DNA from: Cylindrodendrum hubeiense | Taxonomy: Eukaryota > Ascomycota > Sordariomycetes > Hypocreales > Nectriaceae | DNA length: 64,000 nt | Direction of reading: 5' to 3' | NCBI GenBank assembly: GCA_014621425.1 | Contig: JAANBB010000001.1 | Location: forward strand, 248,001-312,000 | Shown here: piece after piece, positions 1-12,334 of the stretch | Layout of the letters: each line of letters starts with the position of its first letter | Position numbering within the stretch: the first letter of the stretch is position 1 | Program-made: the position numbers and the translations under genes | Notes under the pieces: generated by a model | Seen by the model: the letters and a program-made list of their open reading frames with translations, nothing else | What the model was told of the DNA's origin: nothing | Database searches by the model: none

Positions 1-598
1 TGAACACAGCGAATACCTCAATCACTTACGCTGAGTGTAGCAGTTGTTCGCGCAGCGCGGAAAGTGCTCTACCTCTGCATACGAGAGGCAGGGTCAATTT
101 GGAGGGTGTCTAGTAATGCACCATTCACACATCCAACACGGCTCTACGGGCGTTTAGCTGCAAGCAAATTACAAATCAACAGGGAGCTGTTGCTTCGTAA
201 TCATCGTAATCATAAGAAGGGTGGGTGAATAAGGCTTTCGGAAGCCTGGGAGCCAGTCGGTTGCTTCGTGGCTGCTGTAGGGTATCAATGAGCGTCAATT
301 CTGGATTAGTTGCGCAATGTCGCTTCAACGGAAACTTGGGATGCTAATTGAGCGATTAAGCGAGATGTTCCCAAAAGTTGAGCGGGCTCGTCGTACAACA
401 GGGCACACCCTCTAACCGATTTGGGAATCATTATCCGCCAAGAAATGGGCTGCAGGAAGTAAGACCAATGACGCGAATATATTTTCAGCTCTCTTTGATC
501 AGAACACAGCTATAAGAACCCATCAAATGCCAGTCTATAGATTAAATGATTATCACACAGTTTCCCTGAACTATTAAGAATTCTACAAATATTTCACA
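1..598. other. Intergenic, 5' flank of the isochorismatase-like gene
   Basis: No coding region is visible. A TATA-like TATAAG lies near 510, about 90 nt before the ATG at 599, so the last 100 nt are the likely core promoter. The rest shows no repeat or RNA gene that I recognise. Confidence 0.5.
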
Positions 599-1235
599 AT
601 GGCCTCTCCCAACTCGTTCCGCCAGATCCTTGGAATCTCGCCCTCGTCGGCATCTGTCAAAGACAGCACCTTGATCATCATCGACGCGCAGGTCGAGTAT
701 GCAGAGGGCAAACTCCAAGTTTCAAATCTCGAACCCTCCCGAAAGGTCATTGCCTCGCTCCTTGAAAAGTATCGACAGGCGAACGGAAATGTGGTCCACG
801 TTATTCACGTGACGCCCGAGGGAGCCCCGGTGTTCTCGCCCAACACGAAATTAGTTGAGGAGTTTGAGGAGCTTACTCCCCTGTCCGGCGAGAAAGTCGT
901 CTTTAAGACCCATCCCAGCTCGTTTGCAGGCACGGACCTCGAGCAGCATCTTCAGTCCATCTCGTCCAAGAAGCTCGTCTTGACGGGTTACATGGTTCGT
1001 TGTATTATCCCTCGGTGCTGTATGACTTCTACTGATTCGCGAATTATAGGCCCACGTTTGCGTTTCTACCACTGCTCGAAATGCCGCTCAGCTGGGGTAT
1101 GATGTCATTGTGGTCGAAGACGCTATTGGTGACAGAGACATTCCAGGCGTTGACGCTGAGCAACTTACGAAGGTGGTTCTAGCTGAAATTGGTGATGTAT
1201 TTGGCACTATCGTTCAGAGCAAGGACATTGTTTAG
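599..1235 (+). CDS. Isochorismatase-like cysteine hydrolase
   Basis: Predicted 193-residue protein in two exons (599-994, 1050-1235) split by a 55 nt GT..AG intron. The unspliced frame runs into the intron and loses the active site; splicing restores it. The family triad is visible: Asp29 in the IIDAQ strand, Lys103 in [10 protein letters not shown], and Cys136 in [10 protein letters not shown] right after the splice junction. Length fits the isochorismatase superfamily, which hydrolyses amides, imides or isochorismate-type ethers. There is no signal peptide, so it is probably cytosolic. The substrate cannot be read from sequence. The next gene is convergent on the minus strand. Confidence 0.88.
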
Positions 1236-1495
1236 CCGCAACCTTGCGTTCATTGCATTGTATACAGAGCTCAGTAGCCTCAAATAGTTCATTGAATTAG
1301 ATGGCTTGAATCATGCCTTGTCCCTTCTGCGGAATCCCAGTCTCGCTTACTGCATTTCCGGAAAGCCGGGGTGCGTGAGTCAGAACTATCCCTATAGCTT
1401 TCATCTTAAGTCCAAAGGTATAATGAAATACACCCGATGCTGTGACTCAAGGCCAAATCTACATCTTTCTTTGATATTGTTCTCTAGGGCCAGGA

Positions 1496-2562
1496 TTATA
1501 GTCGTCCTTTCTGCTCCATCCTTCCCTGTGCCCATCTTTTATCAATCGGTCTACCTCCAATTAAGGTTGACTTAGAAACGCCCTCGCCGATCGTGGCGAA
1601 TAGAGGCAGCCCGACCTCTGAAACCCCAAATTTGCTGATCACTTCTTGACCCGTCGGCGAGAATACATATTCCAGAAATAGAGATACTTCCCTTGCAATC
1701 GGACTTGATGATGTCCGAGACCGGAGGGCGTAGCAGCTGTTCATTAAAACATCACTTTCGTGCGTTGGTTCGAAGAAAACCGTCGAGTTCACTATGGTAC
1801 CTAAACTTGTTTGACGCAGAAGAGTGGATCGGTCAGTGAGGCAATACGCTCCGCTTGCATCCGCCCTTTTCAGCGCTTCTGACGGTGAAAGCGAGCTAGT
1901 CTTGTACCAAGATGCTGTACTTTCATCCTGCCATGGTTGAGAGCTCAACTTGGACCAGATGCTGCGTTCTTTCCACATGGTGGCTGATGTGTCTGCGCGG
2001 CTGTGGAAGAGGGAGCTAGTAGATGCGATCTTTGCAAAAGCATCTGTAAGAGACAGCGACGATGCCAAACCCGCGGGGTCAGAGATAGGACCCGCAAGGC
2101 AAAAGTGATCGTGGAAGGCACAACCAGCAGAGTGAGACCATCCTTCGGACTCTGCAAGGGCTTCCTGATCACGCTCATAGGTGAGGGCGAGATCAATATG
2201 TCCGTACAAGAGTGCGAGTTGAGTGTTTCGGGAATGGTTGCAAACCCAAACAATCGACCCGCTGTCAGCACGTGTACTCAGATAATCCTCAGCGAGTGCC
2301 CTGATTAAGCCCGTAGCGCCTGTCGCCGTCAATTCCCATTGTAGGGAAATTTGGTTCACCAAAGATTCTGGAACTTACCAGCACCACCATTCCTATATTC
2401 AAGTCCAGAGAGTTAGCTATTACCGTGGCTTCTGCTATAACTTAGAACCTAAGAGTGTGAGCCTTACCCAACACGCAACAATACAGTGCCTTGTCCGTAT
2501 ATTTCTGTGGCATTCTTCTCAAGTTCTCCATGAGAGACAATAGCGGTAGATGGGATACTCAT
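1496..2562 (-). CDS. PBP-like protein (tungstate/molybdate-binding TupA type)
   Basis: Predicted 310 residues in three exons (2562-2468, 2392-2379, 2319-1496) with introns of 75 and 59 nt; the middle exon is only 14 nt. The long open frame appears to start with ATG at 2362, but that lies inside the second intron. Splicing instead yields an N-terminal NGGAGATGLI loop that matches the anion-binding loop of TupA/ModA-like substrate-binding proteins. A C-terminal segment around FLEYVFSPTGQEVISKFG is also typical of that fold. No secretion signal is seen, so a classical ABC-transport role is unlikely; intracellular oxyanion binding is possible. Start choice is moderately sure. Confidence 0.72.
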
Positions 2563-3750
2563 TGTTATGGGTTTTGCAGATGGCGACAGATTGATAATAC
2601 GAGAGCTTTACGACCACATGGCACTTTGACGTTTCTGCAGTGTTAAATAGGTACTCCAGTAATGAGGCGGGTCGGATTAATTATTTTTCCTGTCGGGGTT
2701 TGCATATCAATTCGGCAATTGATTTCAGACGCCGACAGCCCGCAGCAAACATGTGGCGGAGTTCACCGAAGCAGCGTGTTGACATCTTAGAGCGGAGTTA
2801 TCGTCTTCGAGTACCAAATTTATTCAGACTCCCTAGTTCGTTTGTCGACGTTGCAGTGCTGCTGAAACGAGCAAAGGTGAATCACTTTATTATGCAGAGT
2901 GAATGTCGTAAATGATACAGTGTAGCCTCACAGGCTGCGCAGCGGTTGTAGGGCCGTTTACTCAAACTCAGCTTTCGAACCCGGACACCCATCCCCCGTC
3001 AGACTTTTACAATCCTAGGTATACCTATGGTTTTATTTACTTTATCGGGCGCCCGCCTGGCTGATGCATGATTGTTGTCCCATTTCCTGAATTTTCGTCA
3101 AGACCAATACTGCTACCCTACACTAAGCTAATTAGCTAGTGGGTGGGGTTGGTTTTTCCCAGTGAGCGTTTTTGCTTATCACAGGAGCTAGCTCAGATGG
3201 TAATCCAGTAAGTATCTGTACTGTGGAGGTCACGTATCTGTAATTTTCTAATGCTTGAAGGTACTAAGCGTACAAATTGGATTTCTATTGCCGTATTGGG
3301 AGGAGAGTACCTTTACTCGAATGAGGTATTGAGTTATACGTTAGCTACTCAAGACATTCCAAATTTTAACTGAATATTATACCATCTAGCCTGAACGCTG
3401 CTGAATGGAATAGCAAAAGAAGTGTTATCGATACCCCTTCTGGATTCAATCCCCTCCTAGGCTGGATGATGCCATCAACGGTCCCCGCATTCAGAAACAT
3501 TTGGAGCAAAGAACATTAGTCCTATTCAAGTCTAACAAATGCAACTCCATGTGGGGCACTTGGGTCTTGGCGAATAATGCTTCCTAAGCCGGACAAGCGG
3601 CTCAGAAAGATGGGGCTCCGTATCGCCATCTTCTCTGCAGAGACGGCGAGACTAGCGAATCCCATGCACCACCTACCCCGCTTGGATTCGAGACTGTTGC
3701 TGGGGATTTCTCCCGGCTTGCTTACGGTTGAGGGCAACAACACATCAAAA
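2563..3750. other. Intergenic between the PBP-like gene and a Zn2Cys6 regulator
   Basis: Divergent promoter region of about 1.2 kb. The small open frames at 2640-2915 and 3522-3782 have no recognisable motif and no splice extension I can support. The frame that enters the regulator is open from 3577, but the Zn2Cys6 cluster begins naturally after the ATG at 3751. Nothing else is seen. Confidence 0.45.
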
Positions 3751-5390
3751 ATGAAGGTTCGAAAAACGACTGTGTGCGACAATTGCAGGACACGGAAGCT
3801 TGGCGTACGTCTTCGTCCGATTCCTTGTGCCTTTCAGCGAGCTAGTTGGGCCATGTTGACCCCTCTTAGTGTGACGGAAAACGCCCTGCTTGTTCGCAAT
3901 GCTCCCTCAGAGGACGTGAATGCCCCGGATATCAAGCTGATTTAATATTTCGTGAGCCCTTGACGCCAAGACCATTCGCCCCAGAGCAGAGTGGAAACAC
4001 GGCAATTGAACACAAGAAACCCGCCAAGAACGTTGGCCCTTCTGCGCAAAGCTCCATTGGCCAAAGCCAGATCTCTGTGCTCCGCCCGCTAAGTTGGCCG
4101 TTGAACGACATCATTTCATTATGCGCTCAGAATTTTGTCCCAGAATGCGAGCTTGTCCTATCATCCAGCAACCCGGCTATATCGCAATCACGAATATGTG
4201 GATCATGGATCGAAGTGCTCCCATCATTGATCAAAAACGATGAGCACCAACACGTTTTATCCTTAGCCATCAAAGCCTTTGGTGTCTCCATTATTGCCAG
4301 AGGACGTGACGGCCGGGCACCAGTATCTGACGCTTTGGAAGCACAATGTGGAGCAATGCACGCGTTACGGAATACAATCCGACATTATACTCCTTCTTCC
4401 TTCAACGCTTTGGCCGCAACCATGATGTGCCTGTACCTCTCAGAAGTTGTGGCTCATCTATACGGATTCGACTTGCGTTCCCATGCTAACCCTTGTCAGA
4501 TAATGATACCTAGCGAGCATACTAGCTACTTGGTTCACGCGAAAGGAATCAGCGACCTGATTCAGCTTCACGAAGCGCAGTTTTATAAATCCGGCATCTC
4601 GCACAAGCTTTTTGTTGGATTTCGCCCACTTCTCGTAGGCATTCTTTGGTATTTTAATGTATTATTCTTACCATCAACATAGATTCTGGATGCTTTCCAC
4701 ACAAGAAAATCCAGCTTCCTTTCTCGAGATGATTGGAAGAATGAACCATTCCGCATCACCCCTACAACACCCTTGCAAGCTCTCATGAACGATGCCAGCA
4801 TGGTCCCTTCACTCCTCGAACTTCTCGACGATTCTAAATGTGGGCCACCCGGACAATCACTGTTAATTGCCCAGGGGTCTGTCTTTCAATTTACCGAAAT
4901 AATCGACCTTCTCAATACCTGGCACCAGCAACTTGTGGCTAGTTCGGATCAGATTTTGTGGTGTCAATTGTCCAAAACAGGCGATGGATATTGCCTCTGG
5001 TTTCCCAGCATCTCAATGGCTAATTGCCTCACTCACTTTTGGGCTTTCTGGATAGTGTGCGTCACCCACATCCGAGAGTTAAGGGCTGAGTATCCGAGCT
5101 TCATGGGACTGCCGATCGAGGTAGACGGCCAAACCCCAGAGAGTGAACATGTCTCTGAGAAGTTGGTGCAAATGGCAAATTGGATCCTGCAAAGTGTCGA
5201 GTTTTTGATGCAAGACAAGATGAAATTCTTTGGAATTGCTTCAGCAACTTTTCCTATCCAGATAGCATGCGGTGTTTTGGATGCAAATATCGAAGGTGTA
5301 CAGGACTGGGCAAATGGGAAAGTTATTCGCGAGATTTTCCAGAGTGGATATCAAGATTTTGTATGGCCTTTGATTCCTGCACTAGCATAG
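3751..5390 (+). CDS. Zn2Cys6 fungal transcription factor
   Basis: Predicted 508 residues in three exons (3751-3804, 3870-4634, 4683-5390; introns 65 and 48 nt). The first intron splits the binuclear zinc cluster: CDNCRTRKLG before it, then CDGKRPACSQC and C of GRECPGYQ after it. The six cysteines follow the C-x2-C-x6-C...C-x2-C-x6-C pattern and sit at the extreme N-terminus, as in the class with a fungal-specific TF2-type C-terminal region. The middle and C-terminus are alpha-helical looking with no other motif. It lies divergent from the PBP-like gene, which could be a target; that is inference only. An earlier in-frame ATG at 3577 is possible but less likely. Confidence 0.85.
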
Positions 5391-5806
5391 ACATGCATTA
5401 GATATGTTATATCCTGCTGAACTTCAATATGAGCTCAAAATAGCGCTTTAGCCCACTGTCTTACGGATTGTGAATCTGCAACCTCACCAATCCTTCTTTC
5501 TTACTCTGTGTCTCGTTTCCAATCACCACCAGCAATGGCTAGTGTAAGGTAGTGTATTTGGCTTCGATAAAAGTCCAGGTAATGGAATCATCACTACACA
5601 TTAATTATAGAGTAAGCAGAGATGTTATCAAAAGAATGGCTTAAAGTTATTGAGAATTAAATGGTGCAGTATCAGCTGGACTAAAGCCCAGAAAGAGGAG
5701 AAAAATTATAGACACATGTGAACTTGTAAAAGTCTGAAAAGGTGCCCTGTAAAAGTGAATGCCAGGCTTTGCCATAATAAACGTCCCTCGTAGCTGGTGA
5801 GCTCAC

Positions 5807-6290
5807 GTGCCAGTCACCCTCGGCCAGCCCGCTATGTATATTCGACGTCCACTCACGCTCGGATTGCCGGTCGTGACAGCCATTCACTACCTAGCAAAAT
5901 TTGTAACGAACCGGGCGCGTGAGAATGATATCGACCAGAACTTGCTGTCAGACATTGCGAGCTTTTACAGATTACTGAAAGAGTTCAGACAGGGATTAGC
6001 CTGCACCCCAGAGTTGACCAGTCAATTTGATGCCCAGTCCCTCGTCTACAGCTCAACATTAGCTGCGGCGACGTCGTCATGGCTTGCTAGCTCCAAAACT
6101 GGCCAAGTCGCGCTAGGTTTGGGACATCTGGACCCGCGCCGCCGTTACGGAGAATCCGGCGGGGTGGGACTCGTTCATGGGCAATCCTTCTCTGGATTAC
6201 GCTACTGCTGGCCTTCTCGGTGGTTTGATTAGTTTAATAGATCGCTGCAGATATGAAGAGTGGCGAGGATTGCATGAGCGAGACGGTTCA
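5807..6290 (+). pseudogene. Possible decayed coding fragment, family not recognised
   Basis: A 141-codon frame (5807-6232) reads like a folded alpha-helical protein tail for its first 100 codons, then turns into arginine/glycine-rich low-quality sequence near 6110. From there a different frame continues with a plausible tail (GWDSFMGNPSLDYATAGLLG and on to about 6290). A frame switch without a clear splice pair suggests a relic, perhaps of a regulator C-terminus. No start, DNA-binding domain or other exon is visible upstream. It could also be an unrecognised spliced gene. Confidence 0.3.
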
Positions 6291-6692
6291 TGAAACGAGA
6301 AGATTTTCTTTGACAGTCCAATAAAGTTGGTTCATTTATTTATTGTGTGAAATGAATAATTTATCTCCACTTCACGAGAAACCGACCCTGACGGTGGTAG
6401 GTCGGCCTCGCCTTCCCGAAACGACCAGTTGAGTGGAGATGGCAATCCGTGCCCTGACCTGGAAGTGGGGGACGAACAGTTTACTGGGAATAGCCTCAGA
6501 GAACAAGGGGTGCGCCGTAATGTTGGGTCTTGTCCCGAGAATTGAAAATCTCGGCACGTCCCATTGGGATATACCCAATTTGCCAGCTCAGGTCCCTATG
6601 CACAAACCCAGCTCGTGCTTTTCAGCTCGTGTCGAAATTGCCGCATCGTGCTTAGGCTCACATTGCAACGTACCACTGAGGGAGGGAAAACG

Positions 6693-6716
6693 TGGGCGAG
6701 GGTGGGCGAGGGTGGG
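6693..6716 (+). promoter_or_regulatory. G-quadruplex-type G-run cluster
   Basis: Five runs of GGG are separated by 1-3 nt loops, the result of a tandem GGTGGGCGA repeat. The pattern meets the usual G3+N1-7 quadruplex rule on the plus strand. It lies about 715 nt upstream of the permease ATG. Function is unproven. Confidence 0.45.
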
Positions 6717-7430
6717 TGATGTGGAGTTGAGTTTGAGTTTGCACATGCTAGATTGCATTCTGCAAATGCTCGGCTCATGAGCCATGATCAGATTGATTAG
6801 ATAAAACCCACCTTTTCTCCTCCGGCTGCGGAAGAAAGCCCCGCTGTGTGGGGTTCCGCTAGCGACAGGGACATACGAACTGCCGATTCTGGGAGTGTGT
6901 CTCACGCATTGGGATGCTACCAAGCGCTATCTCGAACAAGGAACTGAAGATAATGCGGGACATCCCATGACCTCGGCAAAAGGGAAGGGCTGTGAGGCAT
7001 TTACGGACCGATATACGGCATATTTCACCGCCGCTTCGACCCCTTTGAGGGCATCGACTATGCCGCACGGGACGGACCGTCGGTGCCGAAACCCACATCG
7101 GCGTTTGTATGCCGCATTTACTCTCACTTGGCCCATATTGACGATAGTGTCTCCGTCCCTTGGACCACTTTTGACGGGGGTGTGGCGTGGGGGCAGCGTA
7201 GTGCGACGTGTGCTCGCCGATCAGGCGATATTTGACAAATGAGGCTTACTTAGTATTCTCCATTCTCGATCGACTGCAAACTAGCCCGCATTTGTGAATA
7301 CCCGCAGAGGTGAACTGCCGATCGGCGGGTGAAATGGAAACATTATTTAACGGCTGCAGTTTCTCTGCCGAGCAGCCACCTGAAACGACCACAAGTCTTT
7401 GTTTTCTGCTTTGCTGGTCTATTTTTCACC

Positions 7431-9176
7431 ATGTCAGACTCCATCGCGAGGGCAGAGCCCGTGGCCGACGGGACACAGAGAGATGTCGAGCCGGCCGATT
7501 TTGAGAAGCCCGTTGGCGATCATGGCGCCGAGTCGCAGCTCCATCGTCGTCTTGGCACTCGGCATCTGGCCATGATTGGCCTTGGCGGTTCCATCGGTAT
7601 GGGACTGTGGCTAGGATCGGGCACGTCATTGTCTAGGGCCGGACCAGCGAGTCTCTTCATTGGATACGTCCTGACTGGCACCATGATTTGGGCCGTCAGC
7701 CACAGTATCGGAGAAATGGCTGTCATGTATCCGCTTCCTAGTGCGGTAAGGACCATATCCCTAGTCTCTCAATGACCGCGAATTCTGACTGCCATTCTAG
7801 TTTGTTCAATGGACAAACATCTTTGTCGACCCAGCTGCAGGATTTGCGCTTGGGTGGGCCTACACATTCGCCTACTGGATCTCCATCGCCAATGAGCTTC
7901 AGGGTATCGTCACAGTCCTAGGATTCTGGACTGACGCCGTCCCGGTCGCAGCTTGGATTACGATATTCTGGTTTGTCATAATTCTCGTCAATGTCGGGCC
8001 GGTGAAATGGTTCGCCGAAATTGAGGTCGTCGCCTCCTCAATCAAGTTTGGCTTCATTTTCGTTGTCATCATTTCTGGCATCGTCTTGTCCGCCGGTGGT
8101 GGACCGAAAGGAGGATACCCGCCTGTGGAGGGCGGCCGCATGGGATTCGAGTTCTGGAACAGCATGCCCTTCATCAACGGCGCAAAGGGATTCTTTTCCA
8201 TTATGCCGACTTGCATCTTTGCTCTGGCCGGGTCGGAAAATGCCAGTCTTGTTGCTGGCGAGACAACCAATCCCCGTCGCTCAGTGCCCAAAGCCGTGGC
8301 CTCCATCTGGGTACGACTTGCCTTGTTCTACATTATAGGAGGCCTGATTGTTACTATTAACGTGAGCCCGGAGGACCCCAATCTCTTTGGAGGCAGTGGA
8401 ACAAACGCTAGTCCTTTCGTCATCATGTACCGCAATTGTGGCGTGGCACCTCTTGCCCACATCATGAATGCTGTTATCTTTATATCAGTACTATCCACTG
8501 GCACCATCTCCGGATACGGCGCTTCCAGAATCATGCTTGGACTATCACAAATTGGCATGGCTCCAAAGGTGTGTTATCTTCATCAAGTTACTACCATTCC
8601 ATTACTGACTGCCATAAAATCCAGGTACTCCAGAAGACTGACAGCTGGGGTCGTCCATGGTATGGCCTAGTGCCAACTCTCATTATTGGCGGCGGTCTCT
8701 CCTACATCAACATTAGTAGCAGTGGTGCCGAGGTCTTCACATGGTTCTCGAACTTGTCCTCCCTTTTCACCCTCTTCGGCTGGGCAATGATCTGTCTTTC
8801 GCATATCCGCATGCGACATGCCATGAAGGTTCAAGGTCGCGACCATGCCAACCTCCCCTGGAAGTCATGGGTTTTCCCATGGGCAGCATACTGGGGGTTG
8901 GCCTGGTGCATCATTCTTCTCATTGTCCTGTTTTACCTCGCTATTTCACCACTGAGCGGAGAGACGAGCGCGGTCAATTTCTTCTCTAGCTATGTCTCTG
9001 CGCTGGCTATACTCACTCTTTACATTGGAGCTAAGATCTACTACCGTGGAGGAAGATGGGTGAACACGGCTGAGATTGACCTTGACGCTTCTCGAAGATT
9101 TTATCAGGAAGACCAACTTGAAGAGAAGGGTAACACGAATGTTATCGTCAAGGCTATTCGAACCGCCGTATTTTAA
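7431..9176 (+). CDS. APC-family amino acid permease (YAT type)
   Basis: Predicted 544 residues in three exons (7431-7745, 7801-8568, 8625-9176; introns 55 and 56 nt). A polar N-terminus of about 45 residues precedes the first membrane segment, which carries the family signature MIGLGGSIGMGLWLGSG. About twelve hydrophobic segments follow. The stretch PTCIFALAGSENASLVAGET is the conserved region after TM5-6 of fungal yeast-type amino acid transporters. It should sit in the plasma membrane and import amino acids or related amines by proton symport; substrate cannot be told. The neighbouring sugar transporter is on the same strand but separately promoted. Confidence 0.92.
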
Positions 9177-9714
9177 ACTGAAATGGACACAACGACATCT
9201 ATATTGTTGATCAATGGTGTCCAACCTGTTTTGCTTGGTGGGGTAGATAGTTGGCGACCGGTTAAAGCGTGATTTCTACTCTCAAGAAGCCCGCACCGAA
9301 GGACAAAATGAAAGAAGTAATAAATCTCCCAAATATCCGATGAATTGAGCACCTATAAATCTTATTTCTATCATAAACCACCATAATCTTCAGTGTACTC
9401 CTATCAGTTGAAGTCGTCCCAGATAACAAAAGTCGAGTAGGAATGTGTATTCCGGTGGAATTTGCTTTCCGCTAGTGCTCTTATCTGTCCGCCCCACCAG
9501 TAAACCCAGTGCGATAAGAACCAGGCTCGTATACAAGCAGATTGCAAACAACGTCGAGATCTAAGACATTCTGATAACGATAAGAACATTCGTCATAATG
9601 GCGATACTTAAGTTCATGGAAGTCCCTGATGGGTTCATTCATTACCCCTCTTCCATCTGAATGAAACAGTACACTGAACGGCACATACATCATTCCTCAT
9701 TCTAATTGCCCATC
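9177..9714. other. Intergenic between permease and sugar transporter
   Basis: AT-rich spacer. A TATA-like TATAAAT lies at 9354-9360, about 355 nt before the downstream ATG. The small minus-strand frames here have no motif. No repeats are seen. Confidence 0.4.
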
Positions 9715-11612
9715 ATGCCGTCTATCAGACAGTTGTGTGTCTATGGGATGATATTCTCGTCCGGTGAGTGCTCCTGCAGACTCATGACATGGGATTTGTT
9801 TGACATCGAGATCATTAGCAACGACAATTGGGTACGACTCTGGGTACCTCAATGGCGTACTTGGATCCGAAGATTTCATCCGTCGCTACGGAGTGAATAA
9901 CGACGGCTCCGATTCCATGTATTTGACACCCCGCATTCGAAGCATCTTCTCCTCCTTGCTTGTGGTTGGAACTGTCATCGGATGTCTGTTAAATCCATTG
10001 ATTACGGAACGGAGTAAGTTGATTCCCTGCTTGGAAATATCGGAGTTTTACTGAGCTGTGCATCTAACGGTGAGATTAGTCGGCCGAAAGGGTAGCCTTT
10101 TCGTCGCCTCAATTGCCTATGCTATAGGTGTTATCCTGCAAACAATCGGGCTGCCGCCTGCTGGTTTTGTGGTTGGTCGTATCCTACTTGGCAGCGCTCT
10201 CGGTTTCATCTCCAACGCAGTAAGCATGCCTGCACCTACCACCGTCAGTTAATATTGACTTCTCACAATCTATTTCAGGTGCCAGCTTACCTCATGGAAT
10301 GTTCGACCCCGACCAATCGAGGAATGTTGATGGCCTTCTATCTGCAGTTTCTCACCACGGGAAACGTTATTGCTTGTGGTATCAGCTACGGCACTTCGAA
10401 ATACCAAGATTCTCGTGGTTGGCGTAAGTCTAATATGCTAGTATGTCGCGATGAATTTCTGCTAACAGTATATTAGGCATTACGATTGGGTTTCAATTGT
10501 TTCTAGCAATTACAATCTTCTTCGGTGCCATAATATGCCCCGAGTCACCATTCGTATTGACGAAGCGCAACAAAATTCGCGAGGCCCGTCAAGCAATTGG
10601 TATCCTGAAGAACCTTGACCCCGAATCGCCAGAAGTCGATAAAGCTATGGAAGAAGTGCAAGCATACGTGACTGAGATATCCTCTCACGGCAAGGTGCGA
10701 GTCATCGAATGTTTCCAGGGAACCAACCTTCGACGAACTTTCCTCGGCATAGCTATGTCCTTCTTCACTATTGCCACGGGTATCACGTTTTGGTTCGGAT
10801 ACGGAACGACATTCTTTATTGCCGCTGGCGTTGAGAACTCTTACTTGATTTCGCTAATCCTCGCCATTGTCAATTGTGTTTTCACCATTCCGTCGATCTA
10901 CCTGATTGAGCGCCTTGGACGAAGAAGATCATTGTTGTGGGGAGGAGCAGTCATGGCATTGACCCAAATTCTTACTGGTGTGATCCACACTGTTGCCCCC
11001 GATAGCAGCACAAATAAGAATATGCTCGTTGCGGGTGCCGTTATTTTTATCGCTGCTTATGCTCCGACTTGGGGAATCGCAGGTATGTGATGATGTATTT
11101 TGACTCGAACTGAGTTCGAATTCTAATTGATTTAGGTTGGGTTGTGATGACGGAACCATTCTCGAATCGACTACGAGTCTATCAAACAGCAGTTGTTATG
11201 ACCTCGTACTGGACTATGACCTGGTTGATTGGTTTCATCACCCCGTACATGGTTGACGAAACGGCTGGTGATCTTGGTGTCAACGTTGCCTATCTCTGGT
11301 TTGGCATGGGCGTTTTGTCACTTATCTGGGCCTACCTGTGTGTTCCAGAGCTTGCTGGACTTTCAACCACCGAAGTAAGTAAATGGATGATTGCAGTTAA
11401 TAGCTTTTATTCCCAACATCATCGGAGTTCAAAGCTAACACTTATAGGTTGATCTTCTATTCGAAAACCGAGTTGCTGCCTGGAGATCTGTTGATTGGCA
11501 AAAGGAATTGCGAACCATTAACTCGCTGGAGTTATCGACGGCTGATGAAAAGGTGCCATCAGTCACAAGTGAGAAGCTTAATGGCGAAGAGACTGCTTAT
11601 ATTATTATGTAA
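9715..11612 (+). CDS. MFS sugar transporter
   Basis: Predicted 512 residues in seven exons (9715-9763, 9819-10013, 10080-10219, 10279-10423, 10477-11082, 11136-11374, 11448-11612). All six introns are 53-73 nt GT..AG. Sugar-porter signatures are seen: GYDSGYLNGVLG in TM1, ITERIGRKGS between TM2 and TM3, PESPFVLTKRNK after TM6, ERLGRRRSLLWGG after TM8, and VPELAGLSTTEVDLLFE at the end, the usual PETKG-type position. The G-R-K/R motifs and twelve predicted membrane helices support a plasma-membrane hexose or oligosaccharide proton symporter. Substrate is unknown. The start at 9715 gives a short cytosolic N-terminus, as is common. Confidence 0.92.
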
Positions 11613-12334
11613 CCTCGCTCTTACACACAACTGCAATCTTCTAGAAAACACGGTATACCTAGTAAGCGAAAACGGACCTAGTAACCCTATCCCTTCGTTG
11701 TCCACTTAAATAAATAAACTCCCTAGTATTTTTTAAACATATTCCCTTGCCAAACGTAACATGATCTTGCTTGAAATTGACAACATATTTCCAGTCGGGT
11801 CTCAACTTTGAGAATACATAGAATCGGGAAATGGTGTTATTTTTGCTGGTACCTCAGTTGCAGCTGCTCATTCTCGATGCCGATTTCGATCATCATGTCG
11901 CTGCGAATACATATGAAAGTGAGGACTGCAGTGGCTAAAGTCAGTCAGAATACTAGCGGCGCTGGAAGTAATTGAGAGTGGGCTATCACCTATCGCTTGT
12001 GAGGGTCTGAATTCCCGAAGGTCATGAACGGAAAGAAATTCAACGCCGTCAAAACATTGGGCATATTGTGACGTCTCTCAACGTATCTGCACTATGTAGC
12101 CCGCCGGCGCCTTACTAAACTTCATGGAGCAGACACTTCCCTTTCGCACTTCAAATCCAATCATATGGTGCGACGGCTACTAAGCTGAAAAGCGGCTCAG
12201 TACTACCGTTATGGTTCGTCGCCTAGTTTTGATGCTGACACAAAGACATTTAGGCCAGCGCGAATATGTGGAAAACCAAGGGAATGTCTGATAATGAATC
12301 TGAAATCATTGATGTCTAATTTATTTTATACAAT
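11613..12334. other. Intergenic between convergent genes
   Basis: About 720 nt lying between the 3' ends of the sugar transporter and the RidA gene. No open frame, repeat or RNA gene is apparent. Confidence 0.45.

Larger units (their letters stand above)
5391..7430. other. Long intergenic stretch with a relic and the permease promoter
   Basis: The first 400 nt are AT-rich without genes. A coding-looking fragment lies at 5807-6290 (separate entry). From 6400 to 7430 the DNA is richer in GC and CGG triplets, holds a G-run cluster (separate entry) and short overlapping frames on both strands with no motif. It is best read as the upstream region of the permease gene at 7431. Confidence 0.45.

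Noticed and set aside
1496..2362. Start of the PBP-like protein at ATG 2362
   Set aside because: That ATG falls inside the second intron; using it loses the conserved anion-binding loop.
6372..7242. Several overlapping frames of 60-115 codons on both strands
   Set aside because: They mirror each other in CGG-rich DNA, lack motifs and have no splice extensions; they are best seen as promoter DNA.
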